Source: Thalassotalea_A litorea (GTDB lineage Bacteria > Pseudomonadota > Gammaproteobacteria > Enterobacterales > Alteromonadaceae). Taken from it: a stretch of DNA of 64,000 nt. Positions within the stretch are counted from its first letter, which is position 1. Each line of letters starts with the position of its first letter. Shown piece after piece: positions 53,210-62,755 of the stretch. Below the pieces are notes generated by a model. It did not search any database and was not told the origin of the DNA. It saw only the letters and a program-made list of their open reading frames with translations. A program made the translations under genes and the position numbers. The stretch spans positions 43,829 through 107,828 of the forward strand of contig NZ_JBHZSG010000009.1 of the NCBI RefSeq assembly GCF_043642205.1. The letters run 5' to 3'.

Positions 53210-54304
53210 ATGAAAATGATAAAAATTTTGTGTAAACGCATCACCATAAGTTTTTTACTTGTTGGCTTGAACGTGGCAACAGTGAATGCTGTTCAGGTTG
53301 ATGATTTGTACCAGGGACAGGTGAGTGTTCCCAGTCAGTCTTCCCAATCCAGGCAACAGGCAGTGCGAGATGCATTTCGACAAGTGCTGGTTAAAATCGC
53401 CGGTAGCGAATCCGTTGCCAGTAGCAGCACCTTGGCCTCAGCGTTACGCCGTCCGGATAATTATTTAAGTCAATTTAGTTATGCCCAGCAGGAACGCCAA
53501 ACCTATTTAATTGCTGACTTTGATCAGGATAAAGTCAATTTGCTGCTGCAAAAAGCACAGGTAGGAATTTGGGGGAAGCATCGACCACTCATTACCGTTT
53601 GGTTTATTGAAGAACAGGGCAATCGTCGTTCGATTATTGCCGATTCTTCGCCGGAGCCTGTCGTCGCTAACTTTAAAGAGCAGGCCAGCATGTACGGTTT
53701 GCCGGTTAACTTTCCATTGATGGATTTAACCGATGCTATGGAAGTATCCTCCGGTGATGTTTGGGGGCGATTTCAACAACCCTTGACACAAGCCTCTACA
53801 CGCTATAATTCTGAAGCCATTGTGGTGGTTCGTCTATCGGACAATTCATTACTCGATTCTGCAAAGAAACAAGCGGATAGCCAGGCGAAAGCCATCGACT
53901 GGACGTTATTCGTCAATGGTCGTCGCGCATCAATGCGCTACGAAGGCAATGACAATACAGAGCTGGTTACCCAAGCGGTAAATGGTATAGCCCAATCTCT
54001 GTATGAGCAGAACTCGTATAGTGTTTCCACCGAGGCAAATAATTTTACCAAGATTGAAATTTTAAATGTTGATTCGATGAGTACATTTAAAGATGTTAAA
54101 ACGTTTTTGGAGAGTTTGACGCAAGTTTCCAGCGTTCAACTGGTTTCCGTGCAAGGCTCGACCATGCTGTTCAATCTATCGTTATTGTCCAGTGAAGCCG
54201 CAATTAAACAGGCGCTAAAATTGGAAGGAAAGCTGGTTGAAGGCAGTGACCCGCTTGAACGAGGCCAGTCAGAGCAGATTAGCCGGTTTATTTGGAAGGG
54301 GTGA
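53210..54304 (+). CDS. DUF2066 family secreted protein
   Basis: 364 residues. Signal peptide (ISFLLVGLNVATVNA). The DUF2066 pattern is seen: VDDLYQGQVSVPSQSSQSRQQAVRDAFRQVLVKIAGS, RPLITVWFIEEQGNRR. Function unknown. It precedes hda with a TGATG overlap, a pairing common in Alteromonadales and Vibrio relatives, so the proteins are co-translated although one is exported and the other controls DnaA. Confidence 0.88.
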   Translation: MKMIKILCKRITISFLLVGLNVATVNAVQVDDLYQGQVSVPSQSSQSRQQAVRDAFRQVLVKIAGSESVASSSTLASALRRPDNYLSQFSYAQQERQTYLIADFDQDKVNLLLQKAQVGIWGKHRPLITVWFIEEQGNRRSIIADSSPEPVVANFKEQASMYGLPVNFPLMDLTDAMEVSSGDVWGRFQQPLTQASTRYNSEAIVVVRLSDNSLLDSAKKQADSQAKAIDWTLFVNGRRASMRYEGNDNTELVTQAVNGIAQSLYEQNSYSVSTEANNFTKIEILNVDSMSTFKDVKTFLESLTQVSSVQLVSVQGSTMLFNLSLLSSEAAIKQALKLEGKLVEGSDPLERGQSEQISRFIWKG

Positions 54305-55008
54305 TGTCGAAATACAATCAGCTGCCTCTTGCAGTTCATTTACCAGACGATGAAACGTTTAACAGTTTTTATTGTTCTGAGCCACAACCCTTAATTGCCA
54401 ACCTGAAAGCGTTTGTTGAAGGGAAAAGCCAGAGCGCACACGGTTTTTATCTGTTTGGTCAAAAAGGCGTCGGTAAATCTCATTTACTGCACGCGACCTG
54501 CGCCTATGCCAGTCAATTAGGCTATAGCTCTGTGTGCTTACCATTGGCCGAATTGGTCGATATGTCGGTTGAAGTGTTGGCGGATTTAGAGCAAGTCGAT
54601 GTTATTTGCCTTGATGACCTGCAGCTGATAGCGAAATCAAATTGCTGGCAACGGGCAATATTTGATTTATACAACCGAGTGATCGAGAACGATAAAAAGA
54701 TTATTTTAAGTGGCAACGATAGTGCCGCACAATTAGGCATACGATTACCGGATTTATTGTCACGTATTACCTGGGGTATGGTCGATCAGGCGAAACCGTT
54801 AACGGATGACGAAAAAGTATCTGCGTTGATCCACCGTGCCAAATTACGGGGTATTGATTTAAATGATGAAACGGCTCGTTACCTGATTAATCGTTTGTCC
54901 AGGGATATGGCGTCATTAATCGATAGCCTCGACATTCTGGACAAAGCCTCAATCCGTGAGCAGCGCAAGATTACCATTCCATTTATCAAAAGCACACTTT
55001 TGAAGTAA
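54304..55008 (+). CDS. hda: DnaA regulatory inactivator Hda
   Basis: 234 residues from ATG 54304, with GGAAGGGG just before it; an in-frame start at 54292 is rejected because it precedes that site. DnaA-like AAA+ domain: P-loop FGQKGVGKSHLLHA, Walker B VICLDDLQLI, sensor-type LPDLLSRITWGMV. The N-terminal QLPLAVHLPDDETFNSF contains the clamp-binding QLPL. It stimulates ATP hydrolysis by DnaA on the loaded clamp to block re-initiation. Confidence 0.95.
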   Translation: MSKYNQLPLAVHLPDDETFNSFYCSEPQPLIANLKAFVEGKSQSAHGFYLFGQKGVGKSHLLHATCAYASQLGYSSVCLPLAELVDMSVEVLADLEQVDVICLDDLQLIAKSNCWQRAIFDLYNRVIENDKKIILSGNDSAAQLGIRLPDLLSRITWGMVDQAKPLTDDEKVSALIHRAKLRGIDLNDETARYLINRLSRDMASLIDSLDILDKASIREQRKITIPFIKSTLLK

Positions 55009-55015
55009 ATCCTCG

Positions 55016-55368
55016 CGAGAGATACCCCACACCTTAGGTATGACGATACGTTATTTCAGGCTAGGAAGGCGACACCGCACCTGCAACGTCATTTCGGCCT
55101 TTGAACCAAGCCATTTACGTCATTCCGGTCTACGAACCGGAATCTAAACCTTTAACGTAATCATATACCGAGAGATACCGAGCGCCTGAGGTATGACGAT
55201 ACGTTATTTCAGGCAAGGAAGGCGACACCGCACCTTCAACGTCATTCCGTCGACTAAACTGCAACTTAAACTTCCTGCGTCATTCCGGTCTACGAACCGG
55301 AATCTAAACCTTTAACGTAATCATATACCGAGAGATACCGGACGGCGGAGGTATGACGAAATGTCGTT
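55016..55368. repeat. tandem repeat block, about 155-bp unit with palindromes
   Basis: CGAGAGATACC recurs at 55016, 55169 and 55329 (periods 153 and 160). Shared blocks include GGTATGACGATACGTTATTTCAGG, GGAAGGCGACACCGCAC and CTAAACCTTTAACGTAATC. Each unit holds ATTCCGGT-CTACGA-ACCGGAAT (55122-55143 and 55282-55303). The related palindrome at 26798-26819 is a single relative. No coding sequence fills the 55009-55472 gap. Confidence 0.85.
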
Positions 55369-55425
55369 TTCTGGCTTTCACTTTGCGTCACGACACAGTT
55401 AGCCTTGTAAGTTTGTTATGAAAAC

Positions 55426-55454
55426 AAAAAAGGCCAATGCAGCTGGCCTATTTT
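55426..55454 (-). terminator. terminator of the HExxH lipoprotein gene
   Basis: On the minus strand AAATAGGCCA, loop, TGGCCTTTTTT, just after the stop at 55473. Confidence 0.75.
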
Positions 55455-55472
55455 AAATCAATTTTGGAGTCC

Positions 55473-57374
55473 CTACTGTTCCGGATCGGCGCGAAGATGT
55501 GGCTCATATTTCTGGAAAAGCACTGGCTGTTTGCTTGTGAATGTAGAGAAAGCTTCTGGGCGACTTCTAAGTTGTTCGCCATTTTCAGGGGTCAGCTCAA
55601 GGTTATCAATCCAGGATTGCCCTGGTGTCATTAATACCGGGGGCAACAAATCACCGGTGTGATTGTTGATATCAAATTCAGGCAATAACCGCTCTGTTAC
55701 ATAAATAGCCCTGGGCAGGATATCGTTGACCGCTACGCGGCCACGCTGGCCCCAGGTTACGATGTAATCATCGCCAGTAATATCATCTCCTGTGGGGACA
55801 TTGGTTATTGCGGTGTCACGGCGAACATCAAAACGCAGTGCCATCATGGTCTCTTCAAATAAGATCGCCAGATCTTCTCGCGTTGTGGTGTAATTGTAAA
55901 AATCATTGGCGACGTCATTTTTGTAAAATTCTGCAACATCAGCCGGTAGATAGGCTTGTTGAGTGCTGTTTGCCTGAGCGCCCAAAAATCGTACTTCGGC
56001 AAGACCGAGCATTTCCTGACTTAACAAGGGGTAGATGTTGTTTAGTCGCTCTGAAATTTCACTGTATTGATTTGCAGCATCGAGAATGCGCATCGACGCT
56101 GAAAACGACGACCAGTCAGCAGGGCTCAAAAAGTCATTAGCATGAGCTAATTCGTGATAGAGCAAATCTGCTAAATCGTACTTAATGTCTTCTAAAGGAC
56201 GGTTTTCACGGTCATTAGGTTCAAAAAAGAAACTCACGTATTCGTTGTCTTTGGTATAGCGCCATGGGATCACAAACTGTAAATCGCGACCAAAGTCTGC
56301 CCGGTAATCCGGCGCTTCATTGATGGTATCGCGCTCGTCAACGGTTAGCCACAGAGAATTTGGATCCAGGTAAATGGCTCCGGTTACCGTCCAATAAAAA
56401 GAAGGTCTGACATCATAAGAAATAACAATCGCGGTTGTTGCTCGCAACAGGTTTTTAAAATCGTTGAAGTTATCGTAGGCCTGAAGATATTGTTTAAATC
56501 TGTCGCCCATCCAGCGATGTGAGACAACAACTCGGTCCATAATATCATCAATGGTTGGGTTAAGTGTTTCCTGAGCCAACAAAGGCAGGGTAGAAAGCCG
56601 ACAGGAGCTAGTTAGTTGGTTAGAGTACACACAATCGACCAATTCATTCCGATAAGGACCGTCGTTGTTATAGGGAAATACTGTTGCCAGTGGGGCGTCA
56701 TCAAAATAGGCGTTATTGGCGATACCTGCTGTATTTTCGACCAATAAAGATACCGTATCTGTGTAAACCGTACCATCATTAGGATCTGTCATCGAAGCTT
56801 CAAGCTCAATCACCGTATCCTGGTTGACTTGTGGAGCGGTTAAAATTGCCACACGGTTGCTTTCATTACGATCATTAAAGCTGACATCAGGGCCTTTGGT
56901 TTGTTGCCAGGAAACATCCTGCTCTGCATAAGAGTCATCCAAAAATGCACGAAGTGATATGCCTCCGCCTTCAACCACACTGTGACCAAGGCGCGCGACC
57001 AGGGTAGGGGTGTCGGATGTCGCGCTAAAACTTACCGAGTCCTGATAACTTTGACCGTCACTTCGAAAGTCTACGGTAAAGCTATAATCACCGGCCTCAG
57101 GCACGGTGAAGGCCAGCACTTTACCTTCGGTATGAACCAGATTAGCACTGGCACCGCTGGTTTGTTGCCAGTGAATTTCACTAACGTCGCGTCGGTTGAG
57201 TAATAAAATTAACTCGACGGCGCTATCTTTGGCGATTACGGTATCGTTTAAAACGATATTATCACCGGTGATCGGATCCTGAGGCATAAAACCATCGTCG
57301 GAATCTGAACCGCCACCGCATGCGCAGAGGATTGGAACACTAATAAAAAATAAAGCCAGTCGATTCAGTTTCAT
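55473..57374 (-). CDS. lipoprotein with PKD-like repeats and an HExxH motif
   Basis: 633 residues. Lipoprotein signal with LCAC and a following CGGGSDSD stretch, so it probably stays on the outer membrane. Two or three Ig/PKD-like beta modules (about 45-215; VVEGGGISLRAFLDDSYAEQDVSWQQTKGP). The rest is a large domain containing DLLYHELAHANDF with His407, Glu408 and His411 in HExxH order, typical of zinc peptidases. No known peptidase family is recognised. It is an accessory gene between repeats and the DUF2069 gene. Confidence 0.6.
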   Translation of the reverse strand: MKLNRLALFFISVPILCACGGGSDSDDGFMPQDPITGDNIVLNDTVIAKDSAVELILLLNRRDVSEIHWQQTSGASANLVHTEGKVLAFTVPEAGDYSFTVDFRSDGQSYQDSVSFSATSDTPTLVARLGHSVVEGGGISLRAFLDDSYAEQDVSWQQTKGPDVSFNDRNESNRVAILTAPQVNQDTVIELEASMTDPNDGTVYTDTVSLLVENTAGIANNAYFDDAPLATVFPYNNDGPYRNELVDCVYSNQLTSSCRLSTLPLLAQETLNPTIDDIMDRVVVSHRWMGDRFKQYLQAYDNFNDFKNLLRATTAIVISYDVRPSFYWTVTGAIYLDPNSLWLTVDERDTINEAPDYRADFGRDLQFVIPWRYTKDNEYVSFFFEPNDRENRPLEDIKYDLADLLYHELAHANDFLSPADWSSFSASMRILDAANQYSEISERLNNIYPLLSQEMLGLAEVRFLGAQANSTQQAYLPADVAEFYKNDVANDFYNYTTTREDLAILFEETMMALRFDVRRDTAITNVPTGDDITGDDYIVTWGQRGRVAVNDILPRAIYVTERLLPEFDINNHTGDLLPPVLMTPGQSWIDNLELTPENGEQLRSRPEAFSTFTSKQPVLFQKYEPHLRADPEQ

Positions 57375-57391
57375 TTTGGTTGATACCTCAG

Positions 57392-57790
57392 TTATTTCTT
57401 TTCTTTACCGTTCTTTTTTAATCCTAGACCCAGTTCCTGGCCTTTATATTTCGAATAATAGGTGCCGGCGAAAAACATCATGCTAGCAAGCAGCAATTCA
57501 ACAACAGCGAGTAAACGTTCTTCTGGTGATACCCATAAGGTCGTCAGAGAATGGAGAAAATAGATCATCACAATAAAATTTGCCCAGGCGTATGTGTATG
57601 GGTTTCCTTTTATCATTCCTGGCAATGGGAACAATAGCGGGATCACAAACATTGCGACGGACAATACCGGCGACAGACCTTCGCTAGGGGATAGATACAT
57701 CAGCCACAATGGCATAAATACCAGCAAGCCAAAATAGCCTGTCAGGGCAATACGTTTTAACGTCGGGGTCGAAAAGGTTTGTTTGCTCAT
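57392..57790 (-). CDS. DUF2069 membrane protein
   Basis: 132 residues with about four membrane segments (ALTGYFGLLVFMPLWLMYL, VLSVAMFVIPLLFPLPGM, YAWANFIVMIYFLHSL, VVELLLASMMFFAGTYY) and a basic C-terminus. Function unknown; its place beside the arsC-like and bepA genes is typical in gammaproteobacteria. Confidence 0.85.
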   Translation of the reverse strand: MSKQTFSTPTLKRIALTGYFGLLVFMPLWLMYLSPSEGLSPVLSVAMFVIPLLFPLPGMIKGNPYTYAWANFIVMIYFLHSLTTLWVSPEERLLAVVELLLASMMFFAGTYYSKYKGQELGLGLKKNGKEKK

Positions 57791-57810
57791 GCGGATTTCA
57801 TACTGCTAGG

Positions 57811-58164
57811 TTATTGTTCAATTAACGATAAGACGTTTTCAGGAGGACGACCGATACAGGCTTTGTCACCAAATACAACAATGGGTCTTTCCATTAATTT
57901 GGGGGTAGATACCATCGCATCCACAAGCACGTCTGCCTGACTGTCTTTACTTAAGCCAAGTTCCTTAAACTCAGATTCCTTGGTACGCATCATATCAAGT
58001 GGTGTTACGTTCAGACGCTTGGCAACATCTAAGAGCTGCTCTTTATTCAAAGGCTCTTTCAAGTATTCAACGATTTCCACGTCAACGTTTGCATCTTGCA
58101 ATAATTGCAGGGTCTGGCGGCTTTTAGAACATCTGGGGTTATGATAAATCGTATATTGACTCAT
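57811..58164 (-). CDS. yfgD: ArsC-family arsenate reductase-like protein (YfgD)
   Basis: 117 residues with the thioredoxin-like ArsC pattern: IYHNPRCSKSRQT with active Cys12, VEIVEYLKEPL, and RPIVVFGDKACIGRPPENVL with the Arg pair used in the family. E. coli YfgD lies beside hda and near bepA, which fits here. Arsenate reduction itself is not proven for YfgD types. Confidence 0.88.
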   Translation of the reverse strand: MSQYTIYHNPRCSKSRQTLQLLQDANVDVEIVEYLKEPLNKEQLLDVAKRLNVTPLDMMRTKESEFKELGLSKDSQADVLVDAMVSTPKLMERPIVVFGDKACIGRPPENVLSLIEQ

Positions 58165-58217
58165 GATTGTCCTTTATAATATCTAACGGATGGAAATAGG
58201 AATGTGGATCAGTTGAC

Positions 58218-59684
58218 CTACAAACGCTTCAATTGATTTTCTTGTTCCTGAAACTGCACGATTCTCGCTTTTATCCGCTTTTTCATCAAGGTTTGTTGAT
58301 CGGCAAAGTTATAAGCGGTATGCAACTCATCAATGGCTTTCGGGTAGAGCCCTAAAAGTGCATAAACTTCTGCCTGACTGGCGTGCATCTGCGACGGTTT
58401 ATCCTGTTTTCGGTAGGTTTCGGTGAGCAAATCATGAGCAATAAAATTACCTGGATTCAAGATCAGAAAATCCTGTAATAGATTGTTCGCCAAGGCATAT
58501 TTTTCGGCATAAATTGCGCTATTGGCATAATTTAATGTCACTACCTGATTATTCGGCATTAGCAGGTTCAATCGTTCAAGCATGTTAAGTGCTTTATCGT
58601 ACTTTTTCTGTTCAAGGTAAGTGTCGGTTAAACCATCAACAAAAAACAGATTATTCGGATGTTTCACCAGTAATTCAGTAAGTAACTCTTCCGCCGCATC
58701 GTATTGTTTATCGGCAAAATAAGACAACGCAAGCGCATATTCCGTCGCTTCTTTGGATTGATAGTTCTGGCGCCTAAGCTCCGCCGTAAATATTTTGATA
58801 TTATTTTCTGGCTCCCCTGAATATCGAGAACGTAAGCGCGCCTTGGCTAACTCAAAATCAAGGCTGGCAGGCAATAATCTCGATGGGTATGCCTGAGCCC
58901 GGTTTCTCGAATCTGTGATCCTGGAGTCGGGCAGTGGATGGGTTAATAACATCGCCGGTGGCTTTGAGGTATAACGATACTTTGTTGACATCTTTTTGAA
59001 AAAGTCCGGCGCGCCGTTGGGATCAAAACCACTATTGGCGAGGATGGCCATACCGACTCGGTCAGCCTCTTTTTCATTACTGCGTGTGTAATTGATGCCT
59101 GCCTGAGCGCTGGCGGCGTTGGCGGACATCAGTGCCGCCATACCCGCTTCTGGATTCACCAGAGCAAGCAAAACACCGGTTACCATGCCGGCTAGCGTCC
59201 ATGGTGTCGCTCTTGACTGAGCTTCCAGTTTACGGGCCAGATGTCGCTGAGTTACGTGGGCGATTTCGTGGGCAAGTACCGAGGCCAACTCACTCTCATT
59301 ATCGGCCATGGTAAGCAACCCTGAGTGGACGCCAATATGACCGCCAAAAAATGCAAAGGCATTAATTTCCTTATTATTGACCAGGAAAAAATCAAACTTG
59401 TAATTCACGCCGTCAGCATTGCGAACCAGTGAATTACCTAAATGATTAATGTATTCGATAAGCACCGGATCTTGAATGAGCGGCATACTCGCACGAACCT
59501 GACGCATCATGGCATCGCCATAGATACGTTCTTTGTCCAATGATAAGGTCGATACCGCAGATGTACCAATTTCCGGAAGTTGGTTTTTGTTTTGCTGCGC
59601 CATCGACTGGCTTGCACCACCTAAGGTAAGTGTTAACAATAAAGTGGAGAAGAAAACTTTTGTTTTTTTATAGGCAATATTCAT
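58218..59684 (-). CDS. bepA: periplasmic M48 metalloprotease/chaperone BepA
   Basis: 488 residues from ATG 59684 (MNIAYKKTKV), chosen over an upstream in-frame start at 59756 because a signal peptide (VFFSTLLLTLTLGGASQSMAQQ) then begins the protein and AGGG precedes it. M48 motif LAHEIAHVTQRH gives the HExxH zinc site. The C-terminal half is TPR-like. BepA assists or degrades LptD and BamA in outer-membrane assembly. bamC is also in this window. Confidence 0.93.
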   Translation of the reverse strand: MNIAYKKTKVFFSTLLLTLTLGGASQSMAQQNKNQLPEIGTSAVSTLSLDKERIYGDAMMRQVRASMPLIQDPVLIEYINHLGNSLVRNADGVNYKFDFFLVNNKEINAFAFFGGHIGVHSGLLTMADNESELASVLAHEIAHVTQRHLARKLEAQSRATPWTLAGMVTGVLLALVNPEAGMAALMSANAASAQAGINYTRSNEKEADRVGMAILANSGFDPNGAPDFFKKMSTKYRYTSKPPAMLLTHPLPDSRITDSRNRAQAYPSRLLPASLDFELAKARLRSRYSGEPENNIKIFTAELRRQNYQSKEATEYALALSYFADKQYDAAEELLTELLVKHPNNLFFVDGLTDTYLEQKKYDKALNMLERLNLLMPNNQVVTLNYANSAIYAEKYALANNLLQDFLILNPGNFIAHDLLTETYRKQDKPSQMHASQAEVYALLGLYPKAIDELHTAYNFADQQTLMKKRIKARIVQFQEQENQLKRL

Positions 59685-59939
59685 TAATACCCTAACTACA
59701 ACCTTGATATCATGCGGATTAAAACTTTTAGAGCACCGACAGGCGGGATAGTTCAACGCTTTGCGGTATTAAACTTGCTCAGAGTTAGGCTTGCTATATT
59801 CGCCGATATGAATTCATTTTACAATTATTGTGCGAATTATTTGGTTGTAACGGGTACACTGGTTTTATTCTCTGCAGCATATTGATAATATTGGCGTTTC
59901 AAAGGCAGATCAAATGATATACAGTGTTCGGAGGTTTGC

Positions 59940-60179
59940 TTGTTATACGCCTTAGTTCTCGATGCCAGAGACTGGAAATGTCCGCGCCCGTTAATCGAAA
60001 CCAAACTCGCCCTCAGGCGGTTATCACCGGGGCAAAAAATGCGTCTGATAATTTCTGACTCAGGTTCAAAACAAGATATCCCTAAATGGTTGTCCAGTGC
60101 TGGTTTCGAATACGCATTAATGCCTCTGCACGATGAGGTCATGGAAATTATAATTCTAAAGAGAGAGCTCGATGTTTAA
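59940..60179 (+). CDS. TusA/SirA-family sulfur-carrier-like protein
   Basis: 79 residues from TTG 59940, with GGAGG at about 59929. The two-layer TusA pattern is clear: LVLDARDWKCPRPLIETKLALRRLSPGQKMRLI; the Cys-Pro centre is intact. E. coli TusA relays sulfur for tRNA thiolation; this is a separate family member. Overlaps the perM start, so the two are coupled. Confidence 0.82.
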   Translation: MLYALVLDARDWKCPRPLIETKLALRRLSPGQKMRLIISDSGSKQDIPKWLSSAGFEYALMPLHDEVMEIIILKRELDV

Positions 60180-61245
60180 TTATATCGCCCAGTGGTATAA
60201 AGAAAAGTTTGCTGATCCCCACGCGGTTACCCTGTTTTTATTTTTGTCGCTATCTTTTGCGCTCCTCTACTTTTTTTCCGATCTGTTAATGCCAATTATG
60301 GTGGCAATTGCCATCGCATTTTTGCTGGAACAACCGGTACAAAGGGTGAGTAAGATTGGCCTTAACCGTAATAAATCGGTGATGCTGGTTATGCTGGTAT
60401 TTTCTATCGTCGCCTTTACCGCAATATTCGGTTTAGTGCCGGTGTTATGGCAGCAGACCAGTAATCTGGTCCAGGAAGTGCCAAATATGATCAGCAAAGG
60501 TAATAACTACTTAATGACATTGCCCCAGCAATATCCCGAGATTGTGACCGAATCACAAATAGATACGTTAATCGGTTCGATAAAAGATAAGTTATTACAA
60601 TGGGGGCAGGTAATACTGGAAGTATCGGTTAATTCTCTGTCAAATATCGTCGCCTTGTTGGTTTACCTGATATTGGTACCCATCATGGTGTTTTTCTTTT
60701 TAAAAGATAAAGATGAATTACTTAAGAGTGTGATCCGTTTCTTACCCAAGGAGCGTCGTTTAACCGCTCAGGTTGGCGCGGAAATGCATCAGCAAATTCA
60801 CAACTACATTCGTGGTAAAGTTTTAGAAATTTTAATTATCGGAATCACCTCAACGATCATATTTATGTTACTGGGGCTGCGCTATCCGGTGTTACTGGGA
60901 TCCCTGGTTGGATTATCTGTTTTGGTTCCGTATGTCGGGGCAACCGTTGTAACCATTCCTGTCTTTCTAGTTGGCCTGTTCCAGTGGGGCTTTAGCGCTC
61001 AGTTTGGTTATCTGGTTCTTTGGTATGGTATTATTCAAGCCGTGGATGGCAATATTTTGGTGCCGTTTTTATTCTCCGAAGCGGTTAACCTGCACCCGGT
61101 CGCCATTATTATTGCCGTCATATTGTTTGGTGGATTGTGGGGGTTTTGGGGGGTGTTTTTCGCGATACCTCTGGCAACGCTGGTTAAGGCGGTTGTTAAT
61201 GCCTGGCCATCGACGTCGAAATCTGACGATCTCGTGTTGGAATAA
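60172..61245 (+). CDS. perM: AI-2E family transporter PerM
   Basis: 357 residues, about eight membrane segments, with the family loop between TMs (FLKDKDELLKSVIRFLPKERR) and the late FGGLWGFWGVFFAIPLATLVKAV. The family exports or gates small solutes; the ligand is unknown for PerM. It overlaps the TusA-like stop by 8 bp and is near bepA as in E. coli. Confidence 0.92.
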   Translation: MFNYIAQWYKEKFADPHAVTLFLFLSLSFALLYFFSDLLMPIMVAIAIAFLLEQPVQRVSKIGLNRNKSVMLVMLVFSIVAFTAIFGLVPVLWQQTSNLVQEVPNMISKGNNYLMTLPQQYPEIVTESQIDTLIGSIKDKLLQWGQVILEVSVNSLSNIVALLVYLILVPIMVFFFLKDKDELLKSVIRFLPKERRLTAQVGAEMHQQIHNYIRGKVLEILIIGITSTIIFMLLGLRYPVLLGSLVGLSVLVPYVGATVVTIPVFLVGLFQWGFSAQFGYLVLWYGIIQAVDGNILVPFLFSEAVNLHPVAIIIAVILFGGLWGFWGVFFAIPLATLVKAVVNAWPSTSKSDDLVLE

Positions 61246-61275
61246 GCTCCTGCAATAGCATTACTATCAGATTGT

Positions 61276-61317
61276 AAAAAACGCGTTAGTCACTGACACG
61301 ACTGACGCGTTTTTTTG
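61276..61317. terminator. bidirectional terminator
   Basis: AAAACGCGTTAGTC and GACTGACGCGTTTT pair around ACTGACAC, between convergent perM and bcp. Confidence 0.85.
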
Positions 61318-61330
61318 TCGTTAACCGGTA

Positions 61331-61798
61331 CTATTTGATGCTATCGAGCACTACCTGGTGATGGTCTTTGGTTTTAAATTTATCAAATAATGTTTCGATA
61401 GTGCCGTCGAGGCCGACCAGAAATGACAAACGATGAATACCATCATATTCTCGACCCATAAATTTTTTCAGTCCCCACACTCCGAAGTCTTCCGCAACTT
61501 TGTGATCCACATCGGAAAGCAAGGTGAAGTTAAGCTCATCTCGCTGACAAAACTTATCCAGGCGTTTAACTTCATCCGGACTTATGCCCAAAATGACTGT
61601 GTCGAGCTTATCAAAATCGTCTTTGTGATTTCGTAATTCCTGAGCTTGTACCGTGCAACCGGGTGTCATCGCTTTCGGGTAAAAATAGATCAATACTTTC
61701 TTCTTGCCGATAAAGTCTGCTAAAGACACCGGGTTATTGTTTTGATCCGGTAGAGTAAATAAAGGGGCTTTTGCTCCGACTTGTAGTGGGCTTACCAT
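61331..61798 (-). CDS. bcp: thioredoxin-dependent thiol peroxidase Bcp (PrxQ)
   Basis: 155 residues from ATG 61798 (MVSPLQVG), with AAAGGAAAC before it; the longer in-frame start at 61849 would overlap gcvR. Peroxiredoxin motif FYPKAMTPGCTVQAQELR places the peroxidatic Cys, and DEVKRLDKF follows. It detoxifies peroxides. Downstream of gcvR, as in E. coli. Confidence 0.95.
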   Translation of the reverse strand: MVSPLQVGAKAPLFTLPDQNNNPVSLADFIGKKKVLIYFYPKAMTPGCTVQAQELRNHKDDFDKLDTVILGISPDEVKRLDKFCQRDELNFTLLSDVDHKVAEDFGVWGLKKFMGREYDGIHRLSFLVGLDGTIETLFDKFKTKDHHQVVLDSIK

Positions 61799-61826
61799 AG
61801 TTGTTTCCTTTAACGTTACGTAAATG

Positions 61827-62339
61827 TCAGCTGTAATTGAGCTTGCCAATTATGCCGAGCCGCTGACACAATTGATTAAAATCGGGTGTTAAGGTTTTCC
61901 AGTCTGTCTTGTCATTAAATTTGAAGATGAGTTGGGATGAAATTTTTTCCGTAATTTTGTCTGCATTGGAACGAAGTGAAATTAAATCGAGATCACGTCG
62001 GGCAAAAAACTCGGTTACCTCTTTAAGTATGCCAGGGGCGTCTTTACCGCTAAACTCAACCGTTACCTGCTCGACATGGATGTCAGTGTGCAGGGAGTGC
62101 GTGCGCTGGATGATGGTTAACAATTGCATGGAATGGGCGAGCAGGGGAAGCCTGACTTCCAGTTGGTTGATCGCCGCCTTTGACCCAGAAACCAGCATAA
62201 TGATCGAAAACTGATCACCAAAAATACCCATTCGACTGTCATCAATATTACAACCAAATTGCCAGACTAATTTTGTTAAGTCACTGACGATGCCGGTTTT
62301 GTCTTTGCCGATGGCCGTAAATACCAAACTTTGATTCAT
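61827..62339 (-). CDS. gcvR: glycine cleavage system regulator GcvR (ACT-domain)
   Basis: 170 residues with two ACT domains (about 5-75, VFTAIGKDKTGIVSDLTKLV; about 92-165, VEFSGKDAPGILKEVTEFF). In E. coli it binds GcvA when glycine is low and represses the gcv operon. Next to bcp as expected. A 416-bp gap separates it from bamC; dapA, which often lies there, is absent. Confidence 0.93.
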   Translation of the reverse strand: MNQSLVFTAIGKDKTGIVSDLTKLVWQFGCNIDDSRMGIFGDQFSIIMLVSGSKAAINQLEVRLPLLAHSMQLLTIIQRTHSLHTDIHVEQVTVEFSGKDAPGILKEVTEFFARRDLDLISLRSNADKITEKISSQLIFKFNDKTDWKTLTPDFNQLCQRLGIIGKLNYS

Positions 62340-62755
62340 TTCAAGTGCTGAATGTTGCCCGAAGATTTATTGCTAAATATTAACACATTATTCGAACCCA
62401 GTTATTCAATTAAATCAGGTAAGTGTATGTAATGGAGTGGTTTAAATCGACTTTTATCGGGAACTAATTGATTATGTATTCGTCCAAAATAGCTAGCAGG
62501 GATGTTCTATCATTCACATAAGTGATATAACGACCACTAAATTGCCATTTAGTTGTTTTTTTGGGGCTTTCACTTAGCGTTGATTATGTTAAAGTAAGCG
62601 CCTATATCGATGATAGCTTCTACCCATGACGAAGAATGTGTAGGCAAATTAAGCCTGTCAAACAGGCATCGTTAGCACTTAATCGTCACTGGCACTAGAC
62701 CTATAACAAGCAATAACAAGCAAGTAATTGCGGGCTTTATTCATCAGGAGTTTTA

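Noticed and set aside
59837..60142. 101-codon minus-strand ORF
   Set aside because: It is antisense to the TusA-like gene, which has an intact Cys-Pro motif and a ribosome site.
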